NCBI RefSeq assembly: GCF_008726925.1
Contig: NZ_VYWO01000001.1
Location: 310,001-374,000, forward strand
Direction: 5' to 3'
Source of the DNA: Aerococcus sanguinicola
GTDB lineage: Bacteria; Bacillota; Bacilli; Lactobacillales; Aerococcaceae
Length of the DNA: 64,000 nucleotides
The translations under genes were made by a program, and so were the position numbers. Of the stretch, positions 8,252-15,438 are shown piece after piece. The notes under the pieces were generated by a model. It saw nothing but the letters and a program-made list of their open reading frames with translations. It searched no databases and was not told the origin of the DNA. Position 1 is the stretch's first letter. Each line of letters opens with the position of its first letter.

Positions 8252-8272
8252 AGGAAAAGTTTCCTGTATAAT
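8252..8272 (+). promoter_or_regulatory. Promoter -10 with overlapping inverted repeat
   Basis: TATAAT at 8267-8272 is preceded by the perfect inverted repeat AGGAAAAGTTTCCT (8252-8265), which fills the spacer between the -10 and a poor -35. A regulator bound there would block or reshape the promoter of the 82-aa gene. The operator role is inferred. Confidence 0.45.
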
Positions 8273-8307
8273 AAGACTAAATTTTAGACATGTAAGGTGG
8301 ATGACAA

Positions 8308-8556
8308 ATGCATATTGACGATGTGAAAGAATATTTTTTAGAGTGTTTCAAACTCAAGCAATCCATTCGAACCTCTTCTATGTTTGTTGGGATTACACTG
8401 AGCGTTTGTTTATGCTTGGTCCTTTTTCTTCTCATCTATCTCTTATCGCCAGTCAGCTATGAGAATTTCTTCCTAGGAATCTTTGACCTGGTCCGCTACC
8501 TCCTCCTACTCGTCTTCTTTTTAAATATTTGGAAGTATTTCTCTTCACGAGCATAA
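8308..8556 (+). CDS. Small hypothetical membrane protein, 82 aa
   Basis: A charged N-terminus of about 25 residues (MHIDDVKEYFLECFKLKQSI) is followed by two hydrophobic segments (about 25-45 and 52-75) and a short basic end. The ATG follows AAGGTGG. It has its own TATAAT box and terminator, which supports a real gene. It is divergent from the LPXTG protein gene and is the last chromosomal gene before the integrated island. I do not recognise the family. Confidence 0.65.
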   Translation: MHIDDVKEYFLECFKLKQSIRTSSMFVGITLSVCLCLVLFLLIYLLSPVSYENFFLGIFDLVRYLLLLVFFLNIWKYFSSRA

Positions 8557-8598
8557 AATAAGCGCTCCAGGATTCATTTAGCCTGGAGCGCTTATTTG
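8556..8598 (+). terminator. Intrinsic terminator of the 82-aa gene
   Basis: AAATAAGCGCTCCAGG and CCTGGAGCGCTTATTT form a long, nearly uninterrupted stem just after the stop codon. Symmetric A/T ends mean it can work both ways. Confidence 0.85.
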
Positions 8599-8620
8599 GT
8601 TATAAATTCTCAAAAGAATT

Positions 8621-8658
8621 AAAAAAGTAAGCTAGCACAATCCATGGCTAGCTTACTT
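8621..8658 (-). terminator. Ancestral terminator of the tRNA-Ala gene, now separated by the island
   Basis: AAGTAAGCTAGC (8625-8636) and GCTAGCTTACTT (8647-8658) form a 12-bp stem. The T tract (six T) is on the minus strand. No minus-strand gene lies immediately to the right, but the displaced tRNA 3' end (8698-8713) does, about 40 bases away. This is therefore best read as the tRNA terminator before the island inserted. Confidence 0.75.
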
Positions 8659-8697
8659 GCTTAAAGGTTGATAGAACAACGTTTATAAAATTATCTT

Positions 8698-8713
8698 ATG
8701 GAGACGATCGGGC
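8698..8713 (+). repeat. attL core, displaced tRNA-Ala 3' end
   Basis: A 16-bp copy of the tRNA-Ala 3' end (T-arm 3' strand, acceptor 3' strand and discriminator). The 31 bases to its left also resemble those left of the right copy (TTGATA, then TTTATAAAA and TATC are shared). Confidence 0.85.
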
Positions 8714-8817
8714 ATTTTTCAATTAAATATTCTAAGTAAATCGCTATCTAAAACATCGATACATAGGCGTTTTTTAGAATTGTTGGGTATGCTTGATAAG
8801 ACTTGAAACAGATAATT

Positions 8818-8832
8818 AACGGAACAAAAAAC
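8818..8832 (+). repeat. Left copy of AACGGAACAAAAAAC (possible integrase arm site)
   Basis: The same 15 bases occur at 17524-17538, in the same orientation. In the circular form one copy would lie on each side of the att core (105 and 73 bases away), as arm-type integrase sites do. Part of the right copy is also the T tract of a terminator, so the match could have another cause. Confidence 0.4.
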
Positions 8833-8875
8833 AACACACACTTTTAATCTACCCTCACCGCTAAATTAGTAAGTG

Positions 8876-8903
8876 AGCACCTATTAAGCTAGGTGCTTTT
8901 TTG
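8876..8903 (+). terminator. Intrinsic terminator near the island left end
   Basis: AGCACCTA and TAGGTGCT with a 6-base loop, followed by seven T on the plus strand. No plus-strand gene precedes it inside the island, so it either ends a small RNA or shields the left end. Confidence 0.7.
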
Positions 8904-8956
8904 TGCTCAGATTAACCCCCTTTTGAAGGGGGAAGATATGAAGCTTTAAAAGCAAA

Positions 8957-9039
8957 AAGGCGTTCATTTATAGGTAAACGCCTTAAGCAAATTGAATTAT
9001 CGATAAAATGTATTGAGCTAATAATTGCCGTTATTAGCT
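8957..9039. repeat. Two-hairpin module, copy 1
   Basis: Hairpin A: AAGGCGTT (8957-8964) with AACGCCTT (8977-8984). Hairpin B: AGCTAATAA (9016-9024) with TTATTAGCT (9031-9039). On the minus strand hairpin A is followed by a T tract and would act as a terminator. The plus strand also reads as a hydrophobic peptide (IELIIAVISLAI), but without a usable start codon in frame. Confidence 0.6.
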
Positions 9040-9296
9040 TAGCAATTGTAATAACCCAATTAATGATGTTGCATTGTTTTTTTTAACAAGGCGCTAGCCC
9101 TTTAGCTAGTGCCCTCCCCTTGAACTAATTCAACCATAGAAAGAGAACACTTCTATATCAAAAAGTGCATGAATCTCCTGCTTTAAACTCAAGATTATGG
9201 TGTCCGTACTATGGACACCCTTATTGACCGTACTCAATAACATAACGTGATTGAGTTTTAGGGTATAAAGGGGCGGAACTATGAAACGTTATAAAA

Positions 9297-9375
9297 AAGC
9301 GGTCACATAATGACCGCTTAAAGCAAGTTGAACTAAGAATAGCATACATTGGGCTAATAACGGCAATTATTGGCC
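9297..9375. repeat. Two-hairpin module, copy 2
   Basis: Hairpin A: AAGCGGTCA (9297-9305) with TGACCGCTT (9311-9319), followed by six T on the minus strand. Hairpin B: GGCTAATAA (9352-9360) with TTATTGGCC (9367-9375). The 31-32 bases between A and B resemble copy 1, but the stem sequences differ and remain paired. A plus-strand peptide reading (IGLITAIIGLIT) parallels copy 1. Confidence 0.6.
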
Positions 9376-9578
9376 TAATCACTACCCTTGAATTAATTTT
9401 ACCATATGAAGAGAATACTTCTACATCAAAAAAATCATGAATCGCCGTAATTCTTACGCCCAAAGGCTAACACCGTTTTCACCGCAAGCTTTTAAGCTCA
9501 AGGTTCAGAGTGTCCATAATATCAATAACAAAACGTTATTCAGTTCCCGTCTGACCTACCGGAATGGTACCGAAGGTT

Positions 9579-9640
9579 GTAACTACTAGTGACACCTCAC
9601 TAGCTCCATTTTTAAAAAGAGGGGGTCTCTAGTACAGACG
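9579..9640 (+). repeat. 62-bp structured repeat, copy A
   Basis: Begins GTAACTACTAGTGACACC. It contains a perfect hairpin CTAGTGA-CACC-TCACTAG and a second one, GTCT-CTAGTAC-AGAC, extended by G and C tracts. The loop of the second (CTAGTA) could pair with TACTAG in the 5' flank of the first. Confidence 0.65.
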
Positions 9641-9679
9641 CCCCCTATACTCAAACGCAAACCCTAAAATAAACATGCT

Positions 9680-9740
9680 GTAACTACTAGTGACACCTTA
9701 TCAGCTCCATTTTAAAAGATGGGGTCTCTAGTACAGACGT
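9680..9740 (+). repeat. 62-bp structured repeat, copy B
   Basis: A second copy 101 bases after copy A. The GTAACTACTAGTGACACCT start and the GGGGTCTCTAGTACAGACG end are identical, with changes between. Where the outer stem of the second hairpin differs (GAT with ATC here, G with C tracts in copy A), pairing is kept. Confidence 0.65.
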
Positions 9741-9895
9741 CATCTAAAATACAGCTAGTGTCCCCTAAAACTTAACTGAATTTGCATCTTATCGCGATAA
9801 TAAAAAATGTCGTTTATTTTAGCATGTCCCCCTTCCGTTGACCAATCCCCCAAAAGAATCGCCTTTTGTTTAGGCGGGGGGTCTGTATAAAGAAA

Positions 9896-9946
9896 AAGCC
9901 TATCAGCTTTGATAAAGCGCTAGACTTGATAATAGCAGTTATCAAG
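9896..9946. repeat. Two-hairpin module, copy 3 (divergent)
   Basis: TATCA/TGATA (9901-9914) and CTTGATAA (9925-9932) with TTATCAAG (9939-9946). The spacing between hairpins is only 10 bases. The plus strand reads ALDLIIAVIKL, similar to the peptide readings of copies 1 and 2. Confidence 0.5.
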
Positions 9947-10101
9947 CTAGCTACAAAGCTTTTAGACCTTTTCAATTAGTTTCACTATATAGGGATTGCG
10001 GTTTTTCCGCTTTCCCTTACCTTTAACAAAATTATACCACAAGAAGCGAAACAAGATAATTCGCTTTTGCACCCTAAAACATAGTTACAATACATTACAC
10101 G

Positions 10102-10917
10102 TTAGCGATTTAAAGCACTAGAAACAGTCGCTTCCCATTCTGAATCCGTGAATTCATCACCAGCTTTTATAGAGCCAATCAAGCACCTAAGCGGTTCGAT
10201 TGGCTGGCCACAATCTTTTGCATAGCTAACCGCCTTGAATAGATCATTATTGCGATTCTCACTTGTTCCGTTAATAATACGATCATAAGCCCGCTTTCCT
10301 TCTCCCTCCCCTGTTCCCCTGGATTGAAGATGGCTGAAGTCATAATCTTGTAACACATTACTCGCTGAATACTTGGCTAAGGTCTGCTTGATATAGCCCC
10401 CTCTTTGTCTGAATATTCTATCTTCAAATTCCCCCTCGTAATGGATAGGCTCACACCAATTCACTGTATCATAAACACCCTTAGCTGTTCTGGATCCCGT
10501 CAAAAGGAAATAGTTGTTGTCATGGGCCTTGATATCTACATGCTCCAAATAGTCCACTTTGTGCCCATAATTTACCCCCTCATTCTTCTTGAATATAATA
10601 TGACGTCCTCCGCTAGGTGTTGACTGAATCCATGTATGCTTAGCGTTTTCTTGAAGCTCTTCATAATAGGGGATTTCCTTTAGAGAATCCTCCCCGCTCT
10701 TCTCGCCATCACGTTTCGCCACATCTATATCTATGCACCATACTCCCCGACACAAAACCGCTAAGCCTGTTGCTTGTTCATATTCTGCTTCATGTCTCAA
10801 AATAAAGGCCTCAGTTATAGGTACATCTTTAAATGAAACTTTCGGCTTTTTTCCGTTCATGGGAATTGTTTGAATTTGATCACTCAGTAAATTAATAGCA
10901 TTCTGACAAACACTCAT
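10102..10917 (-). CDS. Island primase, bifunctional primase-polymerase type
   Basis: A 271-residue protein of the archaeo-eukaryotic primase (Prim-Pol, PF09250-like) fold, which makes primers for island replication. The metal-binding motif is WCIDID (about 61-66), the later catalytic motif is STPSGGRHIIF (about 99-109), and the third acidic site is probably VDIKAHDNN. The C-terminal 60 residues (NRNNDLFKAVSYAKDCGQ) look like a primase C-terminal helical domain. ATG follows GAGGAGGGAG. It lies downstream of the replication protein gene, with a 270-bp AT-rich repeat region between them. Confidence 0.8.
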   Translation of the reverse strand: MSVCQNAINLLSDQIQTIPMNGKKPKVSFKDVPITEAFILRHEAEYEQATGLAVLCRGVWCIDIDVAKRDGEKSGEDSLKEIPYYEELQENAKHTWIQSTPSGGRHIIFKKNEGVNYGHKVDYLEHVDIKAHDNNYFLLTGSRTAKGVYDTVNWCEPIHYEGEFEDRIFRQRGGYIKQTLAKYSASNVLQDYDFSHLQSRGTGEGEGKRAYDRIINGTSENRNNDLFKAVSYAKDCGQPIEPLRCLIGSIKAGDEFTDSEWEATVSSALNR

Positions 10918-10929
10918 GTTCTCCCTCCT

Positions 10930-10975
10930 CTTTCCCGAACCCTTCCTAACATGAGAGTTCGGAAAGGGTTCGGTT
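10930..10975. terminator. Strong hairpin upstream of the primase gene
   Basis: CCGAACCCTTCC pairs with GGAAAGGGTTCGG, followed on the plus strand by TTTTT. On the minus strand, which is the direction of the operon, there is no T tract, so it would insulate against antisense transcription or form part of the origin region. Confidence 0.5.
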
Positions 10976-11019
10976 TTTATAGTCTAAAAACATTGTTATA
11001 TCAGCATTTTAAAAAAAAA

Positions 11020-11193
11020 CCTAACTCAACACCTTCCTAACCTTGTCTGTATATAAAACAAATCATCATCAACTAGAGACACTTACTATATAAGATAAAA
11101 AAAATATATAAAATAAGGTTAGATAGGTTAGTTGTTGTTATATTAGTAATATGAAGGTGCGGTAAGGGTGTGACTTAGGCTAGGTAGGGTTAG
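11020..11193. other. Candidate island replication origin
   Basis: CCTAAC at 11020 and 11036 faces GGTTAG (its near inverse) at 11117, 11126 and 11188 across about 75 very AT-rich bases (11042-11116). This lies right after the replication protein gene. Inverted short iterons around an AT-rich core next to rep is the arrangement described for SaPI origins. The assignment is by position and layout only. Confidence 0.5.
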
Positions 11194-12806
11194 GCCACCT
11201 TATTTAACAATTCATACATCTCATTAAATAGCTTTAGATTACCTACTTCATGAACTTTAATATTTTGTCCCTCGATCCATTTTGATCTATTTATTTCTAC
11301 ACCGATCCCCTTAACAGCTTCTCTTGCTACTTTCTTTCTCAAGTTCCCATAGTCTTCCCTGATAGCCTTCTGTAACATCTCATCTCCCGCTAAGATAAAT
11401 CCTTGTTGTTTAATCACCCGCAACATAATGGTTTGTGTTTCTGAAAACTCTTCGCTTTTAGACACTAATGGGAAGGTATAAGGTTGAAAATTAAATTTCC
11501 CGCCTTGCTCTTTAAGATAATCAAGGCTTGCTAATAAAAAGCTTAGCCCTGCTTTAACATTAGGTGTGCGATCGGGTGCAATCCAATCCCACCACGGTTT
11601 AAAATTAGCATTCGTTTCTTCGGGTGTCTCTTCTCCTCTGTCTTTCGGGGCAATATTGACCATTCGGCGCAAGTTTGCTTTTAGGCTTGGTGCTTCAATT
11701 TTTTCATTGGTATCAAGGATGAGCACCGCTTCACTCTTGAAGGAAATTTGGTTCGCCCCAATATAGCGCCCCGTTAATACTTCGCCTGTTCCAATTTTTC
11801 TAAGAGTGGGCCACTGTTTTGAAGTGATGCTGCCTGTTTCGTTTAAGTGAGCCACTTCAGCCCCTAGGAAGCGCATGAAGGCATTTTGTTTCTCGATACT
11901 TGTTCCCTGTAAAAGACTGTCAGGGTCAACAGGAACAACATTAAACACGGGTTGCATGCTATGCATGAACAAGCCTTTTCCTGTTCCGCCACTGTCTTTC
12001 ATTAAAAATATCTTCTCGGGCTGTATGATTCCCATTTTTCTTTGCACGACATAAGCATAAATAAGGCGCATATTGTGATAACATTCTGGCTTATCGTTGA
12101 TAAACTCAAGATATTCTTTAGCTCTATCAACTTCTAAATTGCTAAAAGCCACTTCAGAAAAGTAGCTTTCGACTAGTTCATCAGACTGTAATTTATGTTC
12201 TTCCATCTTTAAATCAGCCACATTATAGATCCAATCTTCTCCCGCAATCGTATAGGGTAAGACGTTGTAGCCATGATCTTCTTCAAAGTGCTGGCTGAAC
12301 AATTCTTCGAACACTTGCAAGAAGTCTCTTATTTTTGACCCCTTCTCTACGCCGTAATGATATTCAAATTGCCCCTCGCTAATTTTTAGGTAGGTATGGG
12401 CATGGTCTAACAGTAAGAAACATTCTAGCTTTTCACTATAGATCACCCTACCTGAACAGACATCAGCAACAAACATAGCATAGTTTGAGAATGCTTCAGG
12501 CTTTGCGACTTCGTTATCATTCCCGTTTTTCATTCGTTTGGTTACAATTCGCCCATAAAATATCCCCGTTTTTCCTGCTTCAATGATATAATTTAAGTGA
12601 AGGTTTTTATAATATTTGCCATGCTCAAAACCTTTTACCTCATGAAATACGTTGCCCACATTCTCGATTGACTTAGCCTGTCCCTCAATGTCAGCAAAGT
12701 AAATCCTGTTTAAAATATCTTTTATCCTCGCTAGGTTCGTTGTCTCGACTCGGTCTAGCTTTTCTTTTATCTGAAATAATCGTTCGTGTAACTCTTTAGC
12801 GTCCAA
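11190..12806 (-). CDS. Island replication initiator/helicase, SF3-like (DUF5906/VirE type)
   Basis: A 538-residue protein with the ATPase core of phage/plasmid P4-type replication helicases. Walker A is MKDSGGTGKG (about 266-275). The next strand ends in HLNETGS, and VLILDTNEKIEAP (about 355-367) fits the sensor region, followed by an Arg-finger-like LRRMVNIAP. The N-terminal half shows no clear primase motif, which fits the separate primase gene downstream. The C-terminal 100 residues look like a DNA-binding winged helix. TTG is the start, 8 bases after AAAGGAG. The product would melt the origin and unwind DNA during island replication. Confidence 0.75.
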   Translation of the reverse strand: MDAKELHERLFQIKEKLDRVETTNLARIKDILNRIYFADIEGQAKSIENVGNVFHEVKGFEHGKYYKNLHLNYIIEAGKTGIFYGRIVTKRMKNGNDNEVAKPEAFSNYAMFVADVCSGRVIYSEKLECFLLLDHAHTYLKISEGQFEYHYGVEKGSKIRDFLQVFEELFSQHFEEDHGYNVLPYTIAGEDWIYNVADLKMEEHKLQSDELVESYFSEVAFSNLEVDRAKEYLEFINDKPECYHNMRLIYAYVVQRKMGIIQPEKIFLMKDSGGTGKGLFMHSMQPVFNVVPVDPDSLLQGTSIEKQNAFMRFLGAEVAHLNETGSITSKQWPTLRKIGTGEVLTGRYIGANQISFKSEAVLILDTNEKIEAPSLKANLRRMVNIAPKDRGEETPEETNANFKPWWDWIAPDRTPNVKAGLSFLLASLDYLKEQGGKFNFQPYTFPLVSKSEEFSETQTIMLRVIKQQGFILAGDEMLQKAIREDYGNLRKKVAREAVKGIGVEINRSKWIEGQNIKVHEVGNLKLFNEMYELLNKVA

Positions 12807-12821
12807 ATAGCATCACTCCTT

Positions 12822-13052
12822 TTATTCTTCGTCAAGCAAGGCACAATAAACTTCCTCTAGGTTCTTAGCCAAGTCCCCTGTCATTAGTTCAATAAAGACG
12901 CTATTAAGTTCTTCAGCAAGGGCTAGATGTCTGCTTATTTCTCCATCCGTTTGGCAAGTTGCTATAAAGGCTAAGTCTGTTGCTAGTTCGTGATGTTCGA
13001 TTAATTTTATAATTGGCCGTATTTTTGACGCCAAATATTTGTTATCTGTCAT
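12822..13052 (-). CDS. Small hypothetical protein of the island replication operon
   Basis: 76 residues, helical and acidic (MTDNKYLASKIRPIIKLIEH start; a Leu/Glu-rich second half), with no transmembrane segment or motif I recognise. ATG follows GAAGGAAG by 6 bases. It lies 15 bases before the replication protein gene and is clearly cotranscribed with it. Confidence 0.6.
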   Translation of the reverse strand: MTDNKYLASKIRPIIKLIEHHELATDLAFIATCQTDGEISRHLALAEELNSVFIELMTGDLAKNLEEVYCALLDEE

Positions 13053-13135
13053 GATGTGTCTTCCTTTCTTTTTTGTGGTACAATAAATTAACTTTCTGAT
13101 ATGTTGGCTTGTGAGGTAACCCCCACAAGCTTTTT

Positions 13136-13429
13136 TTATTGGTACGGGTGCGCTCTGATAAAGTCATTGAGTACCTTCCGTTCAATGTAAATCTTGTTGC
13201 CTAGCTTACTAAGCGGTAAGCCCATTTCTTTGTGCCATTTCTCTGTAATGGTGTTTCGGCTAGTGTTGTACATGCTACATGCTTCGTCAATCGTCAGCAT
13301 CTCCCTAGTTACAGCACAATCCCGCTTAGCTTCTTCCATGGCATCACGATAAAGATAGATTAGTGATGCTTTGAGCTGGTCGTTAAAGTCCTTTGGCAAC
13401 TCAAACTGTAGAACACCGTTATTTGCCAT
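13136..13429 (-). CDS. Excisionase-like helix-turn-helix protein
   Basis: 97 residues. The C-terminal half is a MerR/excisionase-type winged HTH (LTIDEACSMYNTSRNTITEK, then PLSKLGNKIYIERKVLNDFI), as in Xis and AlpA-like proteins. The N-terminal half is helical. It would bend DNA at the att sites for excision or activate island genes. ATG follows AGAAGG. Its place before the replication genes matches xis position in many islands. A plain regulator is the alternative. Confidence 0.65.
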   Translation of the reverse strand: MANNGVLQFELPKDFNDQLKASLIYLYRDAMEEAKRDCAVTREMLTIDEACSMYNTSRNTITEKWHKEMGLPLSKLGNKIYIERKVLNDFIRAHPYQ

Positions 13430-13530
13430 AATTAACCTTCTTTCTAGCCTTTAATAGGCAAATACCTTGCTGGCTTCTTTCGGTTGGATATTCCTATAAC
13501 TTAATCATTTCTACAGGCAAATATGGCATT

Positions 13531-13848
13531 CTATGATTCAACACCGTGAACATTCTTGAGTAGGCGTCTGGTTGCCTGCTCTTTTTGTTCCTCGGTCATC
13601 TTTCTAGGGCTATGAATCCCCACACCGCCTTTTATTTCCCCTTCAATGGCTATCAGCTTTCCGCTGTCTTCGTGGTAAATTTTGCGACTCGGTACATCAT
13701 CACTTGGGATAATTTTGTCTTCCCACTTCCTAGCATGGGGGCCGTGGTCGGTATAGATAAACCACTTCTTCAGCTCCGCATCATAGGTTATAATTGTTTC
13801 GGCTTCCATTCTTGAACATGGTCGCCCCTTGCTGGTCTTAAATTCCAT
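13531..13848 (-). CDS. Hypothetical island protein, about 105 aa
   Basis: A basic, soluble protein with no recognised family. It has an aromatic N-terminal part (WFIYTDHGPHARKW) and a charged C-terminus (PRKMTEEQKEQATRRLL). Both TTG (13854) and ATG (13848) are possible starts; ATG is better placed, 9 bases after GAGG. The start overlaps the end of the upstream gene by 11 bases, so translation is probably coupled. Confidence 0.55.
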   Translation of the reverse strand: MEFKTSKGRPCSRMEAETIITYDAELKKWFIYTDHGPHARKWEDKIIPSDDVPSRKIYHEDSGKLIAIEGEIKGGVGIHSPRKMTEEQKEQATRRLLKNVHGVES

Positions 13849-14068
13849 CTTCAAATTCCTCAGCTATTAATTTTTTAGCTCCTGTAAGTGCAATAGATGT
13901 TCCAAGAATTGCTGCATTCATAGTGTACGCTAGCCGTTTCAGTTCTTTTAATTGTTCGTCGCAATCCTCTAGTTTCTTTGAAAGAGGTAACGAAAGATTT
14001 TCAGCTTGTTGGATAACTACAAGTGCTTTGTTAATTTCTGCTTCAATTTTTCCGCCGTTAATGCTCAT
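13838..14068 (-). CDS. Hypothetical coiled-coil island protein
   Basis: 76 residues from the ATG at 14068 (MSINGGKIEAEINKALVVIQ), mostly helical, with heptad-like Leu spacing (SLPLSKKLEDCDEQLKELKR) and a moderately hydrophobic end. The frame is open further upstream, but AGAAGGAG is placed correctly only for this ATG. It overlaps the next gene. Function unknown. Confidence 0.55.
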   Translation of the reverse strand: MSINGGKIEAEINKALVVIQQAENLSLPLSKKLEDCDEQLKELKRLAYTMNAAILGTSIALTGAKKLIAEEFEDGI

Positions 14069-14146
14069 GATAATACTCCTTCTATTTTGAATAAAATTCA
14101 TTGTTCCGTACAACCTTTTCCCCTGTCACTTTTCAAAGTGTATGGC

Positions 14147-14287
14147 TTATAAGTAATAATCATCATTCCCTGCCTTATAACGTTCTAGGTAAACATGGTT
14201 GCTATAGGTCAGCAAACCATACATAAACAAGAATAGTGTTGCTGTAGCGGCTATAAAAGCCCCTAAGCTCTTTAATAAAATCTTCAT
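14147..14287 (-). CDS. Small single-span membrane peptide, 46 aa
   Basis: ATG at 14287 follows AGGGGGTGA by 5 bases; TAA is at 14147. The peptide has a basic start (MKILLKSLGA), one hydrophobic helix (FIAATATLFLFMYGLL, residues 11-26) and a polar Tyr-rich tail (ERYKAGNDDYYL). A good ribosome binding site, operon position and charge pattern support a real gene. Function unknown; small membrane proteins of phage-like elements often act on the host or on competing phages, but nothing here shows that. Confidence 0.55.
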   Translation of the reverse strand: MKILLKSLGAFIAATATLFLFMYGLLTYSNHVYLERYKAGNDDYYL

Positions 14288-14403
14288 GGCTTCACCCCCT
14301 TAAAGTAGTTTATTGATTAGTCAACTCGCGTTCTGGTCCTGCTAAGCATGTGTTTTTGAATGTTCTCCTTCTGCTAGTCGTCTGGTTGGTAAGGGGCTTT
14401 TTA

Positions 14404-14751
14404 TTACATCACTTGATTCTTAATTTCCTGGTAGGTTAGGCCCTGATTAAGGTACATAATGACTAGCGTTGCCAGCTCTCTGTACCTGGCCAATTCGTCC
14501 CCGGTCATCAGGTCGAGGGCTGGGGTGCTCTTCCTGGCATTCTCTCGCTCCCTTAGCTTGTAGTCTTTTTCTTTTTGGCCACTTTCTGAAGCTTGGATTT
14601 TAAATCCAACCTTGCCAAATTTATTTAGACTAGATTGGCGTTTTCTTATAAGCCGTGTAACAGTATGGTGTTGTACCTCAGCACATTCTGCCACAATCGA
14701 ACTTAATGTATATGGGGCTTCTTTGCCGTTCTCTAAATAAACTAGTTGCAT
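14404..14751 (-). CDS. Rha-like phage regulatory protein
   Basis: 115 residues. The N-terminal 50 (SSIVAECAEVQHHTVTRLIR, then LNKFGKVGFKI) resemble the DNA-binding domain of the phage regulatory protein Rha. The C-terminal 50 are helical (TPALDLMTGDELARYRELAT) and end in a second HTH-like stretch (LTYQEIKNQVM). ATG follows GGAAGGAG. In phages Rha-type proteins control host-factor-dependent growth and early expression. In this leftward operon it is most likely an early regulator. Confidence 0.5.
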   Translation of the reverse strand: MQLVYLENGKEAPYTLSSIVAECAEVQHHTVTRLIRKRQSSLNKFGKVGFKIQASESGQKEKDYKLRERENARKSTPALDLMTGDELARYRELATLVIMYLNQGLTYQEIKNQVM

Positions 14752-14808
14752 GGTGGTATCTCCTTCCTATTTTGAATGTAAACGGGTTTTCATCTCACTG
14801 CTTATAAT

Positions 14809-15126
14809 TTAACTAGCTGGCCAAGTGCCGGTTTTTTTCTTTAGAATTGTCAGCACTCGCATTTCTTCTTTTACCTGGGATTCATAGCTGGCAATGAAGG
14901 CGTGTAATTCGTCCTCATCAGCAACTAAATAATAGCCTTGTGGGGCTGTTCGGCTTGCTCCAATCAATAGGCCTTTTGCCCGCATTGAAGCAATCAGCTC
15001 CCTAAATTCTCGAACAGAAAGCTGAGGCTTGAGTAGCTGGCAAAGCGTACTGGCAGTTTTCGCTTGCCTTCGCCCTGTCGGTAATAGGTCAAAAACTTCC
15101 TTTTCTGCTCGGGTCAGTTCTTCCAT
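14809..15126 (-). CDS. Winged-helix DNA-binding protein of the island
   Basis: 105 residues. The first 70 form a winged helix: LTRAEKEVFDLLP, a recognition region SVREFRELIASMRAKGLLIG, and a wing with PQGYYLV. The remainder is a single amphipathic helix. ATG follows AGGAGGTGA. It is the second gene of the leftward operon. The 83 bases before it hold one copy of the 30-bp repeat (15157-15186). Probably a regulator or replication accessory protein; no catalytic motif is visible. Confidence 0.55.
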   Translation of the reverse strand: MEELTRAEKEVFDLLPTGRRQAKTASTLCQLLKPQLSVREFRELIASMRAKGLLIGASRTAPQGYYLVADEDELHAFIASYESQVKEEMRVLTILKKKTGTWPAS

Positions 15127-15156
15127 TTTTTCACCTCCTAAACGTCAATAGGCGTT

Positions 15157-15186
15157 ACATACAGACTTGCTAATTCAGCCGTGGGG
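15157..15186 (+). repeat. 30-bp direct repeat, copy 1
   Basis: Identical over 30 bases to 16297-16326 (starts ACATACAGACTTGC, ends CCGTGGGG). This copy lies between the first and second genes of the leftward operon, so its complement is in that mRNA. Confidence 0.9.
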
Positions 15187-15209
15187 ACTAGCGTAAATAT
15201 TCGTAAATT

Positions 15210-15416
15210 CTAGTTAAAAAAAATTGCTTCGATAGTTGCTGTAGGTTCTTTCTTTGAAATTATATTTACAATTTTTGCCATTTCACTTTGTTTAAATTCT
15301 GATAGTCCTCTTTCTTTTCTGCTGTAAGCATCTACAGATAGATTCAAAAGCTTAGCCATTTGAGATTGGTTCATTTTAATAGCTTTTCTATAAGCTGAAA
15401 CTTTATTAACTTTCAT
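15210..15416 (-). CDS. XRE-family regulator, Cro-like, 68 aa
   Basis: A short helix-turn-helix protein (YRKAIKMNQSQMAKLLNLSV, then DAYSRKERGLSEF), first gene of the leftward operon and divergent from the larger repressor. The frame is open to 15467, but AAAGGAGGTGAGACG directly precedes the ATG at 15416. It probably binds the same operator region as the repressor and tilts the choice towards excision and replication. An activator role, like Str-type proteins of satellites, is also possible. Confidence 0.65.
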   Translation of the reverse strand: MKVNKVSAYRKAIKMNQSQMAKLLNLSVDAYSRKERGLSEFKQSEMAKIVNIISKKEPTATIEAIFFN

Positions 15417-15438
15417 CGTCTCACCTCCTTTCAAAAAG

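Larger units (their letters stand above)
8904..10101. other. 1.2-kb region without convincing genes, full of repeats and hairpins
   Basis: No ORF here has a sound start and family resemblance. It holds three related two-hairpin modules (8957-9039, 9297-9375, 9896-9946), two copies of a 62-bp module (9579-9640, 9680-9740), and isolated hairpins such as GGTGTCC/GGACACC near 9198-9218. Bases 9119-9175 repeat, imperfectly, bases 9388-9443 (both contain GAGAA and ACTTCTA). The minus strand is downstream of the primase gene, so these may be read as small RNAs. Confidence 0.6.

Noticed and set aside
8938..9443. Programmed frameshifting to join the ATGs before modules 1 and 2 to the hydrophobic peptide frames
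   Set aside because: The required shift is -1 in one copy and +1 in the other, and the first reading frame ends after three codons.
9221..9463. An 80-codon minus-strand ORF in the island repeat region
   Set aside because: No ribosome binding site; it runs through both hairpins of module copy 2, and its reading comes from palindromic sequence.
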